A stretch of DNA of 16,316 nt, taken from assembly GCA_001872925.1 (NCBI GenBank), contig MNYD01000142.1, positions 1 to 16,316 on the forward strand. The letters run 5' to 3'. Origin of the DNA: Dehalococcoidia bacterium CG2_30_46_19 (GTDB lineage: Bacteria; Chloroflexota; Dehalococcoidia; GIF9; AB-539-J10). The notes below the pieces were generated by a model. That model was not told the origin of the DNA. It worked only from the letters and a program-made list of their open reading frames with translations, and searched no databases. The position numbers and the translations under genes were made by a program. Shown here in pieces: positions 1 to 6,058 of the stretch (the stretch's first letter is position 1; every line of letters starts with the position of its first letter).

Positions 1-174
1 GTCACGAAGTGCACCAACCTGTGGCTATTTGCGCCCGCCGTTTCGTCCTTCTGCCAATAAGGTACCCGGGGTGACCCCTGCCTGGCTGTATCCATCCTCA
101 TTAGCCGTGCTGGTCATGTAAGTAACTAACCTCCTTACACAGGGGCTAGTTTCATTATTAAGGGAGGGGGGATA
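1..174. other. Stretch without a supported gene
   Basis: I see no gene that I can support here. Two short frames are open to the left edge: a plus-strand frame closing with TAA at 118-120, and a minus-strand frame starting at an ATG at 93-95 or 99-101 and running off the window. Neither translation resembles a family I recognise. Either could be the end of a gene lying outside the window. Positions 160-173 are purine-rich and may be a worn part of the hairpin repeat that follows. Confidence 0.4.
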
Positions 175-262
175 TAGGTTAGAGAGGGGGCTTCGCCCCT
201 CTCTAAAGTCTCTTCCCCCCTCTCCTTGCGAAGGAGAGGGGGATTAAGAGGGTGAGGTTAAT
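175..262. repeat. Interspersed double-hairpin repeat, copy 1
   Basis: This intergenic repeat contains two strong inverted repeats. A 9-bp stem pairs 181-189 with 196-204, and a 12-bp stem pairs 216-227 with 231-242. It ends in a GGTGAGGTTA box (251-260). A second copy in the same orientation lies at 5859-5945 with the same stems but different loop sequences. Conserved stems with variable loops suggest that the folded DNA or RNA is what is kept, as in REP/MITE-like elements. No open reading frame belongs to it. Here it lies just upstream of the tup operon promoter. Confidence 0.75.
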
Positions 263-276
263 AATCAATCTTACCA

Positions 277-305
277 TTGACTTGAATTCTAACCTGTAAT
301 ATAAT
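277..305 (+). promoter_or_regulatory. Housekeeping (sigma-70-type) promoter of the tup-moa operon
   Basis: A TTGACT -35 box (277-282) is followed after exactly 17 bases by a perfect TATAAT -10 box (300-305). Transcription would begin near 311-313, directly at the 5' edge of the riboswitch aptamer. That is the spacing expected for a leader whose first element is the sensor. No competing promoter of this quality is visible between here and tupA. Confidence 0.8.
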
Positions 306-313
306 TCAAGCTG

Positions 314-424
314 TCTCTCCGAGTTGCTGTGCCTAAAGAGGAATCCATGACAGGCGACCGGTAGACGAAAGTCTCGAGGGTGTGGGTGGAAACACCTGTG
401 CCTCCCGTGCTTGGAAAGGAGGGA
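314..424 (+). promoter_or_regulatory. Moco/Tuco-type riboswitch aptamer (MOCO RNA motif)
   Basis: The leader carries the conserved 3' signature of the molybdenum-cofactor RNA motif: CCTCCCGT at 401-408, then TTGGAAAGG at 411-419. The same element precedes moaA in E. coli. A closing stem pairs 314-320 with 418-424. Inner helices pair 331-334 with 352-355, 363-366 with 371-374 (GAAA loop) and 385-388 with 393-396 (GAAA loop). The element sits between the promoter and an intrinsic terminator, ahead of tungstate transport and pterin synthesis genes. It would therefore repress the operon when the cofactor is plentiful. The tungstate transporter favours the tungsten form of the cofactor (Tuco) as ligand, but the sequence alone does not settle that. 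Confidence 0.88.
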
Positions 425-447
425 AAATGGATTTCGATTACTGTTTT

Positions 448-480
448 ATAGCACCTTGTTCGATGAGGTGCTATTTTTGT
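448..480 (+). terminator. Intrinsic terminator of the riboswitch expression platform
   Basis: A perfect 9-bp stem pairs 448-456 (ATAGCACCT) with 466-474 (AGGTGCTAT) around a 9-base loop. It is followed by a T tract, TTTTGTT, at 475-481. It lies 24 bases after the aptamer and about 80 bases before tupA, so it can act only as an attenuator. The left arm can instead pair with aptamer bases 320-330, which would prevent termination. Confidence 0.85.
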
Positions 481-561
481 TCCCGCTCGCCTCCCTTAAA
501 TGCTTCTCGTAATTGCAGTTAATTAATCGAGCAAAGTATCTTTGACGATGGAGGTATAAGC

Positions 562-1443
562 GTGAAAAGAAAAGCAGTTTTACTAGCTACAATAGCTCTT
601 ATCGCTATCATTAGCATTATTGCAACAGCATGTGCACCTACAGCGCTTAGGGTAGCAACCACTACCAGCCTTTACGACACCGGCTTGTGGGATTCTCTGG
701 AGCCCATATTTGAGCAAAGATACGGCGTCGACTTGCAGATAACAGCTAAAGGCACCGGCCAGGCTTTGCTTTTAGGTCAAAACGGTGATGTGGATGTGGT
801 TACCGTCCATGACCCGGATGCGGAGGAAATGTTTATAGCAAGTGGCTATGCTGTTGCAGCAGAAGGCTATAGTGCGGAGCGAGTCCCCTGGGCTTATAAC
901 TATTTCATCATCATAGGCCCTGAGACTGACCCGGCAGGCATTAGTGGCTTGACTCCAGAAGAAGCCTTCCAAAAAATCCAGCAAGCGGGGGAGGATGACC
1001 CGGAGACGGTTAAATTCGTCTCTCGGGGGGATAACTCGGGAACTCACGGCAAAGAAAAGGCGATCTGGGCAGCAGCCGGCTATGATTATGCAGCGGATAT
1101 TCAAGGGACTGGAGCGGCCGCTGGCTGGTATATAGAATCCGGGTCAGGTATGGGGGCAACACTGGTCATGGCTAACGAGAAAAATGCTTACACTCTCACG
1201 GACATAGGGACTTTCCTGGCTTTCAAAGCTGATTTGAGTCTGGTGCCCTTAGTAAGCGAAGGAGACATCCTGCTCAATGTCTACTCGGTGATCATTTGCA
1301 AGAACGGTAGCAATCCTGAGATGGCTCAGAATCTGGTGGATTTCCTCAGAGCACCTGAAATCCAGGCTTTGATCGCCGGATTTGGCGTGCCAGAGTATGG
1401 AGAACCACTGTTCTACCCCTATGATCCAGCGATTTGCCAGTAA
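562..1443 (+). CDS. tupA: Tungstate ABC transporter substrate-binding lipoprotein TupA
   Basis: This is the extracytoplasmic receptor that captures tungstate and hands it to TupB. The 293-residue protein starts with a lipoprotein signal: a basic N-terminus, a hydrophobic run and an ATAC lipobox with the lipidated Cys24. The mature part carries the two family signatures for oxyanion binding, TTTS at residues 33-36 and SRGDNSGTHGKE at 154-165, and it has the usual TupA length. The start is a GTG at 562, chosen because a GGAGG ribosome site (550-554) lies 7 bases upstream and the signal peptide begins there. It is the first gene after the riboswitch and terminator. TupA proteins generally prefer tungstate strongly over molybdate, but specificity is inferred from family membership. 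Confidence 0.93.
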   Translation: MKRKAVLLATIALIAIISIIATACAPTALRVATTTSLYDTGLWDSLEPIFEQRYGVDLQITAKGTGQALLLGQNGDVDVVTVHDPDAEEMFIASGYAVAAEGYSAERVPWAYNYFIIIGPETDPAGISGLTPEEAFQKIQQAGEDDPETVKFVSRGDNSGTHGKEKAIWAAAGYDYAADIQGTGAAAGWYIESGSGMGATLVMANEKNAYTLTDIGTFLAFKADLSLVPLVSEGDILLNVYSVIICKNGSNPEMAQNLVDFLRAPEIQALIAGFGVPEYGEPLFYPYDPAICQ

Positions 1444-1468
1444 TAATCTTAAGGAAAGGGGGTGTGAC

Positions 1469-1600
1469 ATGCCAGTAATAGCGGCAGTGGTAAAGTGCAA
1501 GAAATGCGGTGCTGAGGTAAGGTCGGACTGGAAGTTTTGTCCCAATTGTGGAGACAAAATTGTATGCACCGGCAAGTATGAAGCCTGCGCTAAGAAGTAG
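1469..1600 (+). CDS. Small zinc-ribbon protein within the tup operon
   Basis: This is a 43-residue protein of unknown function. It has one treble-clef/zinc-ribbon pair, Cys10-x2-Cys13 and Cys24-x2-Cys27, in the typical form CKKCGAEV...FCPNCGDK, plus two further cysteines at 33 and 40. The ATG at 1469 is preceded by a purine-rich ribosome site (AAGGAAAGGGGG, 1451-1462). The frame stays open further upstream, but that part overlaps the end of tupA and is not needed. It lies 25 bases after tupA and 7 bases before tupB, so it is probably cotranscribed and translated. Zinc ribbons of this size often bind metal or partner proteins; any role in tungstate handling is only a guess from position. Confidence 0.75.
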   Translation: MPVIAAVVKCKKCGAEVRSDWKFCPNCGDKIVCTGKYEACAKK

Positions 1601-1607
1601 GTTTTAA

Positions 1608-2285
1608 ATGGCCGAAATATGGCAAGGATTTCTCAAGGCTATTGAGCTTATAGTCTCCCTTGACCCCGAAGTAATGGAGATAGCCGGGAGGTCATTGAGG
1701 ATTTCGGTAACCTCCTGTCTCCTGGCTTCTTTTATCTGCATACCATTAGGAAGTCTGATACATTTTCATAATTTCCGGGGCAAGAGGGCGGTGATAAATA
1801 TCATCCAGACGTTTTTCAGCTTGCCCACTGTTTGCGTTGGCCTGTTTGTCTTCGTCCTCTTTTCCAGGGCGGGGCCGCTGGGTGGCTTGGGCATAATGTT
1901 CACTCCCACTGCCATGGTAATAGGGCAGATGATATTAATCACTCCCATATTGCTCGGCTTAACCATCTCAGCCCTTAGTGGCGTAAGCAAAGAAATTGTG
2001 GATACTGCCATCTCGCTCGGTGCCAGTAGCTTTCAAACTACTGTGGCTGTGTTGAGAGAGGCAAGATATGCCGTTTTAGCTGCGGTGACAATGGGTTTTG
2101 GCAGAGCTATAGCTGAGGTGGGATGTGCCATCATGGTCGGCGGGAATATCAGGGGTTTCACCAGGGTGATAACTACAGCAATTTCGCTGGAAACATCCAA
2201 GGGTGAGTTGGAATTATCCATAGCGCTGGGCATAATCCTTTTATTCCTGGCGCTTATAGTTAATGTAGCCTTAAATAGGTTATAG
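1608..2285 (+). CDS. tupB: Tungstate ABC transporter permease TupB
   Basis: This is the membrane channel of the tungstate importer, which probably works as a homodimer with TupA outside and TupC inside. The 225-residue protein is a MetI-type permease with about five hydrophobic segments. An EAA-type cytoplasmic coupling loop lies at about residues 131-151 (DTAISLGASSF...LREAR), where TupC docks. The following GRAIAEVGCAIMVGGNIRG segment (165-183) is typical of the TupB/WtpB/ModB group. Length matches the family. The start at 1608 has only a weak ribosome site (AGTAGG, about 1596-1601, overlapping the stop of the upstream gene), so coupling to the zinc-ribbon gene is likely. tupC follows after 12 bases. 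Confidence 0.92.
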   Translation: MAEIWQGFLKAIELIVSLDPEVMEIAGRSLRISVTSCLLASFICIPLGSLIHFHNFRGKRAVINIIQTFFSLPTVCVGLFVFVLFSRAGPLGGLGIMFTPTAMVIGQMILITPILLGLTISALSGVSKEIVDTAISLGASSFQTTVAVLREARYAVLAAVTMGFGRAIAEVGCAIMVGGNIRGFTRVITTAISLETSKGELELSIALGIILLFLALIVNVALNRL

Positions 2286-2297
2286 CAGAGCTAAATA

Positions 2298-3383
2298 ATG
2301 TCTTTAATAGAAGTAGTAGGTCTAAATCACAGATATGGTGAGCGGAAGGTATTGGAGAATATCAACCTGAACATTAATAAAGGCGAAGCCTTTTGCCTAA
2401 TCGGCTCTACTGGAGCTGGCAAGACGACACTCTTACGCCTTATAGACCTACTTGAAACACCTGCCTCAGGAGATATCTACTTTGATGGCCTGTGCATCCC
2501 TAAATCTGGGAGGCAAAGATTAGAGATACGCCGCAGGATGGCATTTGTGCTTCAGAAACCTCAGGTATTCAATTTAAGTGTCTATGATAATGTTGCCTCT
2601 GGACTAAGGTGGAGGAGGGAGAAAAAAGATAGAATTGATAAAAAGGTCAATGAAATTTTGGAGATGGTTGGTCTTGAAGACTATAGAAATAGAAATGCTC
2701 GAACCCTCTCTGGTGGGGAAGCACAAAGAGTAGCCTTGGCCAGGGCTATGGTGATTGAACCTGAAATATTGCTATTGGATGAGCCGACAGCTAATCTCGA
2801 CCCTGGTTCCACAGCGAAAATTGAGCAACTGGTTTCATATATTTCTGAGCAGGGTAATACCACTATAATAATGGCAACACATGATATGCCTCAAGGACAA
2901 CACCTCGCTAACAGGATAGGAGTGCTACTTGACGGCAAAATCGTCCAAACAGGTGATGTTGAGCAAGTATTCCGTTCACCCCAGGATGAAGAAGTGGCTA
3001 ATTTTGTGGGTATGGAAAATATCATTGAGGGAGTAGTAACTGCAAACAACGAAGGTATGGTAACTCTCGATATAGGAGGTGGTGCTATACAAGCGGTTTC
3101 AGACTTTCCTGTTGGGGAGAGAGTATATGTGTGCGTTAGGCCCGAGGATATTACTTTAGCCTTATCCCGAACTCAGAGTTCGGCAAGGAATTCCTTTTAT
3201 GGCAAAATTACTCAGGTTGTATCTTTTGGTCCGCTTACTCGGGTAGAGATGGATTGTGGCTTTCGGCTAGTGTCTCTGGTCACTAAGGTATCCGTAGAAG
3301 AGCTGAGTTTACAAAAGAGAAAAGAAGTTTACGCCTCTTTCAAGGCTACCGGGGTGCATCTTATTAAAAGGAGAGCTAAATGA
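2298..3383 (+). CDS. tupC: Tungstate ABC transporter ATP-binding protein TupC
   Basis: This is the ATPase that drives tungstate import. The 361-residue protein has a complete ABC domain: Walker A GSTGAGKTT (36-44), Q-loop Gln86, signature LSGGEAQ (137-143), Walker B ILLLDE (157-162) and switch His195. Residues about 240-361 form a C-terminal extension with a TOBE/MOP-like pattern, including YVCVRPEDITLA. In ModC-type proteins such a domain binds molybdate or tungstate and can inhibit transport when metal is abundant. The extension makes the protein clearly longer than a minimal ABC ATPase. Its last four bases overlap the moaA start (ATGA, 3380-3383), which indicates translational coupling to pterin synthesis. 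Confidence 0.92.
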   Translation: MSLIEVVGLNHRYGERKVLENINLNINKGEAFCLIGSTGAGKTTLLRLIDLLETPASGDIYFDGLCIPKSGRQRLEIRRRMAFVLQKPQVFNLSVYDNVASGLRWRREKKDRIDKKVNEILEMVGLEDYRNRNARTLSGGEAQRVALARAMVIEPEILLLDEPTANLDPGSTAKIEQLVSYISEQGNTTIIMATHDMPQGQHLANRIGVLLDGKIVQTGDVEQVFRSPQDEEVANFVGMENIIEGVVTANNEGMVTLDIGGGAIQAVSDFPVGERVYVCVRPEDITLALSRTQSSARNSFYGKITQVVSFGPLTRVEMDCGFRLVSLVTKVSVEELSLQKRKEVYASFKATGVHLIKRRAK

Positions 3384-4369
3384 GTGAACTTTTTGATTCT
3401 TTCAGGCGCCGCATAAACTATCTCCGCATCTCGGTTACTGACCGCTGCAACTTACGGTGCGTTTATTGCATGCCTCCCGAAGGTGTTTCCTGGATACCGC
3501 ATGGAGAGATACTATCTTACGAGGAAATTTCAGCTATTGTTCAGGTAGCAGCGGGGATGGGCATCAACAAGGTGAGGCTTACCGGTGGTGAGCCGTTGCT
3601 TAGAGCAGAGTTGCCCAAGCTGATTGAAATGCTATCTCAAATAAAGGGAATTGAGGAAATATCCTTGACCACAAATGGGACGCTTCTTAAGAGATATGCA
3701 ATGGAGCTTAAGCAGGCGGGGTTAAAGCGAGTTAACATAAGTTTAGACACACTTAAGAGCGATAGGTTTCGATACATAACCCGCTGTGGAGAATTAAGGG
3801 ATGCCCTTGATGGCATCGATGCGGCAATGGATGCTGACCTTCAACCAATTAAGATAAATATGGTGGTTATGAGAGGGATAAATGACGATGAGGTGCTTGA
3901 TTTTGCCAGAATGAGTTATAACCAGGGGTGGAATGTCAGGTTTATTGAGGTCATGCCCTTCACTGAAATGGCGGAATCTGTGCCATCGAGCGAATTACGA
4001 CAGCGTATTATGTCGCTTGGTTCACTTCTAAAAGCTGAAAGCTGTCAGCTGTCAGCTATCAGTAGCGATGGACCAGCCAGGTATTACCGGTTACCTGGAG
4101 ACAGAGGCACCATAGGCTTTATCAGCCCTATCAGTGAACCTTTTTGCTCCGATTGTAATCGGCTGCGGCTCACTTCAAATGGTAGGCTTTGTCCCTGTCT
4201 TTTATCGGATGACGGAGTTGACTTAAAACAGCCACTGCGTAGTAATGCTTCCCCTGAGGAAATAAAGCGTCTAATTCTAAAAGTGGTTGCCTCGAAGCCG
4301 GAGCGTCATCGTTTGAGCGGGGATGGCGCTATTTCTATGAAGCGAAAGATGTCCCAGACTGGAGGGTAA
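3380..4369 (+). CDS. moaA: GTP 3',8-cyclase MoaA (molybdopterin synthesis)
   Basis: MoaA is a radical SAM enzyme that converts GTP to 3',8-cyclo-7,8-dihydro-GTP, the first step of pyranopterin synthesis. The N-terminal cluster motif CxxxCxxC is present (Cys23, Cys27, Cys30), followed by the SAM-binding TGGEPLL (68-74). The C-terminal GTP-binding cluster has Cys256-x2-Cys259-x13-Cys273. The protein ends in the conserved Gly-Gly tail needed for activity. At 329 residues the length is normal. It overlaps tupC by 4 bases. An unusual feature is a run of 7-base tandem repeats inside the gene (4031-4065), coding for residues about 218-228 just before the conserved GPARYYRLPG. This part is variable in the family, so the insert is probably tolerated. 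Confidence 0.95.
   Translation: MSELFDSFRRRINYLRISVTDRCNLRCVYCMPPEGVSWIPHGEILSYEEISAIVQVAAGMGINKVRLTGGEPLLRAELPKLIEMLSQIKGIEEISLTTNGTLLKRYAMELKQAGLKRVNISLDTLKSDRFRYITRCGELRDALDGIDAAMDADLQPIKINMVVMRGINDDEVLDFARMSYNQGWNVRFIEVMPFTEMAESVPSSELRQRIMSLGSLLKAESCQLSAISSDGPARYYRLPGDRGTIGFISPISEPFCSDCNRLRLTSNGRLCPCLLSDDGVDLKQPLRSNASPEEIKRLILKVVASKPERHRLSGDGAISMKRKMSQTGG
4031..4065 (+). repeat. Five tandem heptamers inside moaA
   Basis: The sequence reads as five consecutive 7-base units: AAAGCTG, AAAGCTG, TCAGCTG, TCAGCTA, TCAGTAG. They share the core NNAGCTG, with the last unit degraded. The run falls in a variable loop of MoaA and adds residues such as AESCQLSAIS without breaking the frame. Five heptamers are 35 bases, so the tract must have been adjusted by a base elsewhere to keep the frame. 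Confidence 0.7.
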
Positions 4370-4387
4370 CAATAAAGGAGGTTAATG

Positions 4388-4843
4388 ATGTCAAGACTAG
4401 AGCAAGTGCGTATGGTGGATATTACTGAGAAGGGTGAAACAAGGCGAGAGGCGGTAGCGGAAGGCAGGGTGAAAATGAATTCCGCCACCCTGGAACTCAT
4501 TCGCCAGGGCAAAATAGCTAAGGGAGACGTGTTAACTGTAGCGCAAACTGCCGGGATAATGGCAGCGAAGGAAACTTATCGCCTTATACCGCTATGCCAT
4601 CCCTTGTTCCTTACCAATGTTGCCATAGAGTTTCGCATTCCCGAGAAAGGTGATTTTATCGACATCACTGCCAGTGCTAAAGGCGTTGGGAAAACGGGAT
4701 TCGAAATGGAAGCATTGATTGCCGTGTCGGTGACTGCTTTAACTATTTATGATATGTGTAAGATAGTTGATAAGAGCATGGTTATTGAGGGAATTCGCCT
4801 GGTTAAGAAGAGCGGCGGTAAGAGCGGAGTTTATGTTGCTTAA
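4388..4843 (+). CDS. moaC: Cyclic pyranopterin monophosphate synthase MoaC
   Basis: MoaC converts the MoaA product to cyclic pyranopterin monophosphate, completing the first stage of Moco/Tuco synthesis. The 151-residue protein carries the family core: PLCHPL (68-73, with His71), KTGFEMEAL (102-110), and YDMCK (121-125) with the expected catalytic Asp122 and Lys125. It ends with the usual KSGGKSG segment. Two ATG codons are adjacent at 4385 and 4388. I chose the second because the strong AAAGGAGG site (4374-4381) is then 6 bases away instead of 3. It lies 18 bases after moaA and is the last gene of the operon. Later pathway genes (moaD/E, moeA, mogA) are not in this window. Confidence 0.95.
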   Translation: MSRLEQVRMVDITEKGETRREAVAEGRVKMNSATLELIRQGKIAKGDVLTVAQTAGIMAAKETYRLIPLCHPLFLTNVAIEFRIPEKGDFIDITASAKGVGKTGFEMEALIAVSVTALTIYDMCKIVDKSMVIEGIRLVKKSGGKSGVYVA

Positions 4844-4877
4844 CCTTGATTGCTCCTGCGAAAGCAAGGGTTTTATT
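4844..4877 (+). terminator. Weak candidate terminator after moaC
   Basis: CCTTG (4844-4848) can pair with CAAGG (4865-4869), helped by inner TGCT/AGCA pairing with a bulge, and is followed by TTTTATT (4871-4877). The stem is short, so this is only a candidate. Its position between the convergent moaC and hydrolase genes is where a terminator would be expected. Confidence 0.35.
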
Positions 4878-4883
4878 AAAACG

Positions 4884-5792
4884 TCAAAGCAATTTAAAAC
4901 CGCTGTTCGTTCTGGTCACCAAATTTTTTCTCACCAAGCGTTCTAGATGTTTTTCAATCATTATTTTTTCAAAGTGTTCATATATTCCCTTTGGCTCGGG
5001 AAATTCTTGGTAGATGAAAGCTTGGAGAACGATTTCTGGAACAGTCCGCTCCTTGTTCAAGAAATCTGTCAATTTCTTCTCCCTTTCGAATATCTTGTTC
5101 AAATAGACATCTAATTTTTTGTTTATGGTTTCACGTCCGTATGTGATGGGCTTGTGGCTTGGGATGGCAACTTCGAAATCAAGTGCCTTGATATTTCCAA
5201 TAGACGTGATGAACCGGTCAACATCTGAATCCATACAACCATACCACGGTCCGAATGTGGATAAATCGATGTCGGCTAAGAAAACCAGGTGCTCACTCGG
5301 AACAGAAAAACAACAATGACCTGCTGAGTGCCCTGGCGTATGGATCACGTTTAGCTTGATAGACCCAAGGTCAAAAACATGACTATTTTCGAATTCCAGG
5401 TCAACCCTGGAGTCCTTCAAGCCGAAGAAATCTCTCAAGTACGAATCGAGGGATTTCTCCAGTTCCGTTCCCGGGGGTGAGCCATAAAGCTCCTTTAATT
5501 TTGCTACTGACCTTACCGCCGGGGCATCCAGTTTGTGACAGCATATTTTGGCGTCCTTGAAAAGATAATTGCATGCCGTATGGTCTTCATGACCATGCGA
5601 AATTAAAACCAGGTCTATCTTCTTTTCTTTGGCGAGTTCTGCAGCTAGCTTGTGTCCCATGCCGGTATCAATCAAGACTTTAATGTCATCATCGATAAAT
5701 AGTGAATTAGAGAAGGGATACCGTCCATCCTTTTCACCCGGTATGAAGAAGATTTTGTTTGCGATTTCGATATAGTTCAAAGCACCCCGCAT
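4884..5792 (-). CDS. Metallo-beta-lactamase-fold hydrolase, glyoxalase II/LACTB2-like
   Basis: This 302-residue protein has the metallo-hydrolase metal site: HGHEDH (His66, His68, Asp70, His71), a second-site HTPGHSAGH (151-159, with His155 the probable metal ligand), Asp174 in FLADID, and His213 in PSHKP. The C-terminal 60 residues look like a small winged-helix module, as in LACTB2-type members of the family. The substrate cannot be told from sequence; the fold is shared by thioesterases, nucleases and flavodiiron-type enzymes. No signal peptide is visible, so it is probably cytoplasmic. The start is uncertain: the ATG used here has no clear ribosome site, and a TTG four codons later is an alternative. 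It stands alone between the moa operon and a hairpin repeat. Confidence 0.85.
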   Translation of the reverse strand: MRGALNYIEIANKIFFIPGEKDGRYPFSNSLFIDDDIKVLIDTGMGHKLAAELAKEKKIDLVLISHGHEDHTACNYLFKDAKICCHKLDAPAVRSVAKLKELYGSPPGTELEKSLDSYLRDFFGLKDSRVDLEFENSHVFDLGSIKLNVIHTPGHSAGHCCFSVPSEHLVFLADIDLSTFGPWYGCMDSDVDRFITSIGNIKALDFEVAIPSHKPITYGRETINKKLDVYLNKIFEREKKLTDFLNKERTVPEIVLQAFIYQEFPEPKGIYEHFEKIMIEKHLERLVRKNLVTRTNSGFKLL

Positions 5793-5819
5793 CTATATTG
5801 AGATTGTTTAGCAACCCAT

Positions 5820-5945
5820 CCCCCTGACCCCCTTCCCTTAGCAAGGGAAGGGGGAGTGTAGGTAAGAGAGGGGTGAAACCCCTCTCTATAAATCTTTTCC
5901 CCCTCTCCTTTGAAGGAGAGGGGATAAATGGGGTGAGGTTAGTAA
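5820..5945. repeat. Interspersed hairpin repeat, copy 2 (extended)
   Basis: Three inverted repeats follow each other: 5828-5839 with 5843-5854 (12 bp), 5865-5873 with 5879-5887 (9 bp) and 5900-5910 with 5913-5923 (11 bp). The last two and the trailing GGTGAGGTTA (5932-5941) match copy 1 at 175-262 almost base for base, apart from the loops. The first hairpin is absent or degraded in copy 1. It lies just upstream of the hydrolase start and downstream of the oxidoreductase stop, and it may end or stabilise transcripts. The open frame read across it on the minus strand is only a translation of the repeat. Confidence 0.8.
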
Positions 5946-6058
5946 ACACTCTCTGTATTGTGGATATTCTGTTCAAAAAGCCTTTTTAAGTTAAACCGAA
6001 AGCCCCAGCAAAGTTAAAAGCTCCGTTAATTATGGCGCATATATCGCTTGAATCTTCA
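5946..6058. other. Intergenic stretch downstream of the ETF-QO gene
   Basis: No gene, strong promoter or clear terminator is visible. A short AAAAAGCCTTTTT inverted repeat (about 5976-5988) is too weak to call as a terminator. Confidence 0.4.

Noticed and set aside
1..174. Partial gene at the left edge
   Set aside because: Short open frames exist on both strands, but none resembles a known protein and there is too little sequence to judge.
1382..1468. Longer start for the zinc-ribbon gene within tupA
   Set aside because: The upstream part overlaps the tupA end in another frame and has no protein-like features; the ATG at 1469 has a good ribosome site and begins just before the zinc-ribbon fold.
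5734..5976. Minus-strand open frame of 80 codons across the hairpin repeat
   Set aside because: Most of it is a translation of the repeat (proline, leucine, arginine and glutamate-rich low-complexity sequence), and it overlaps the start of the hydrolase gene.
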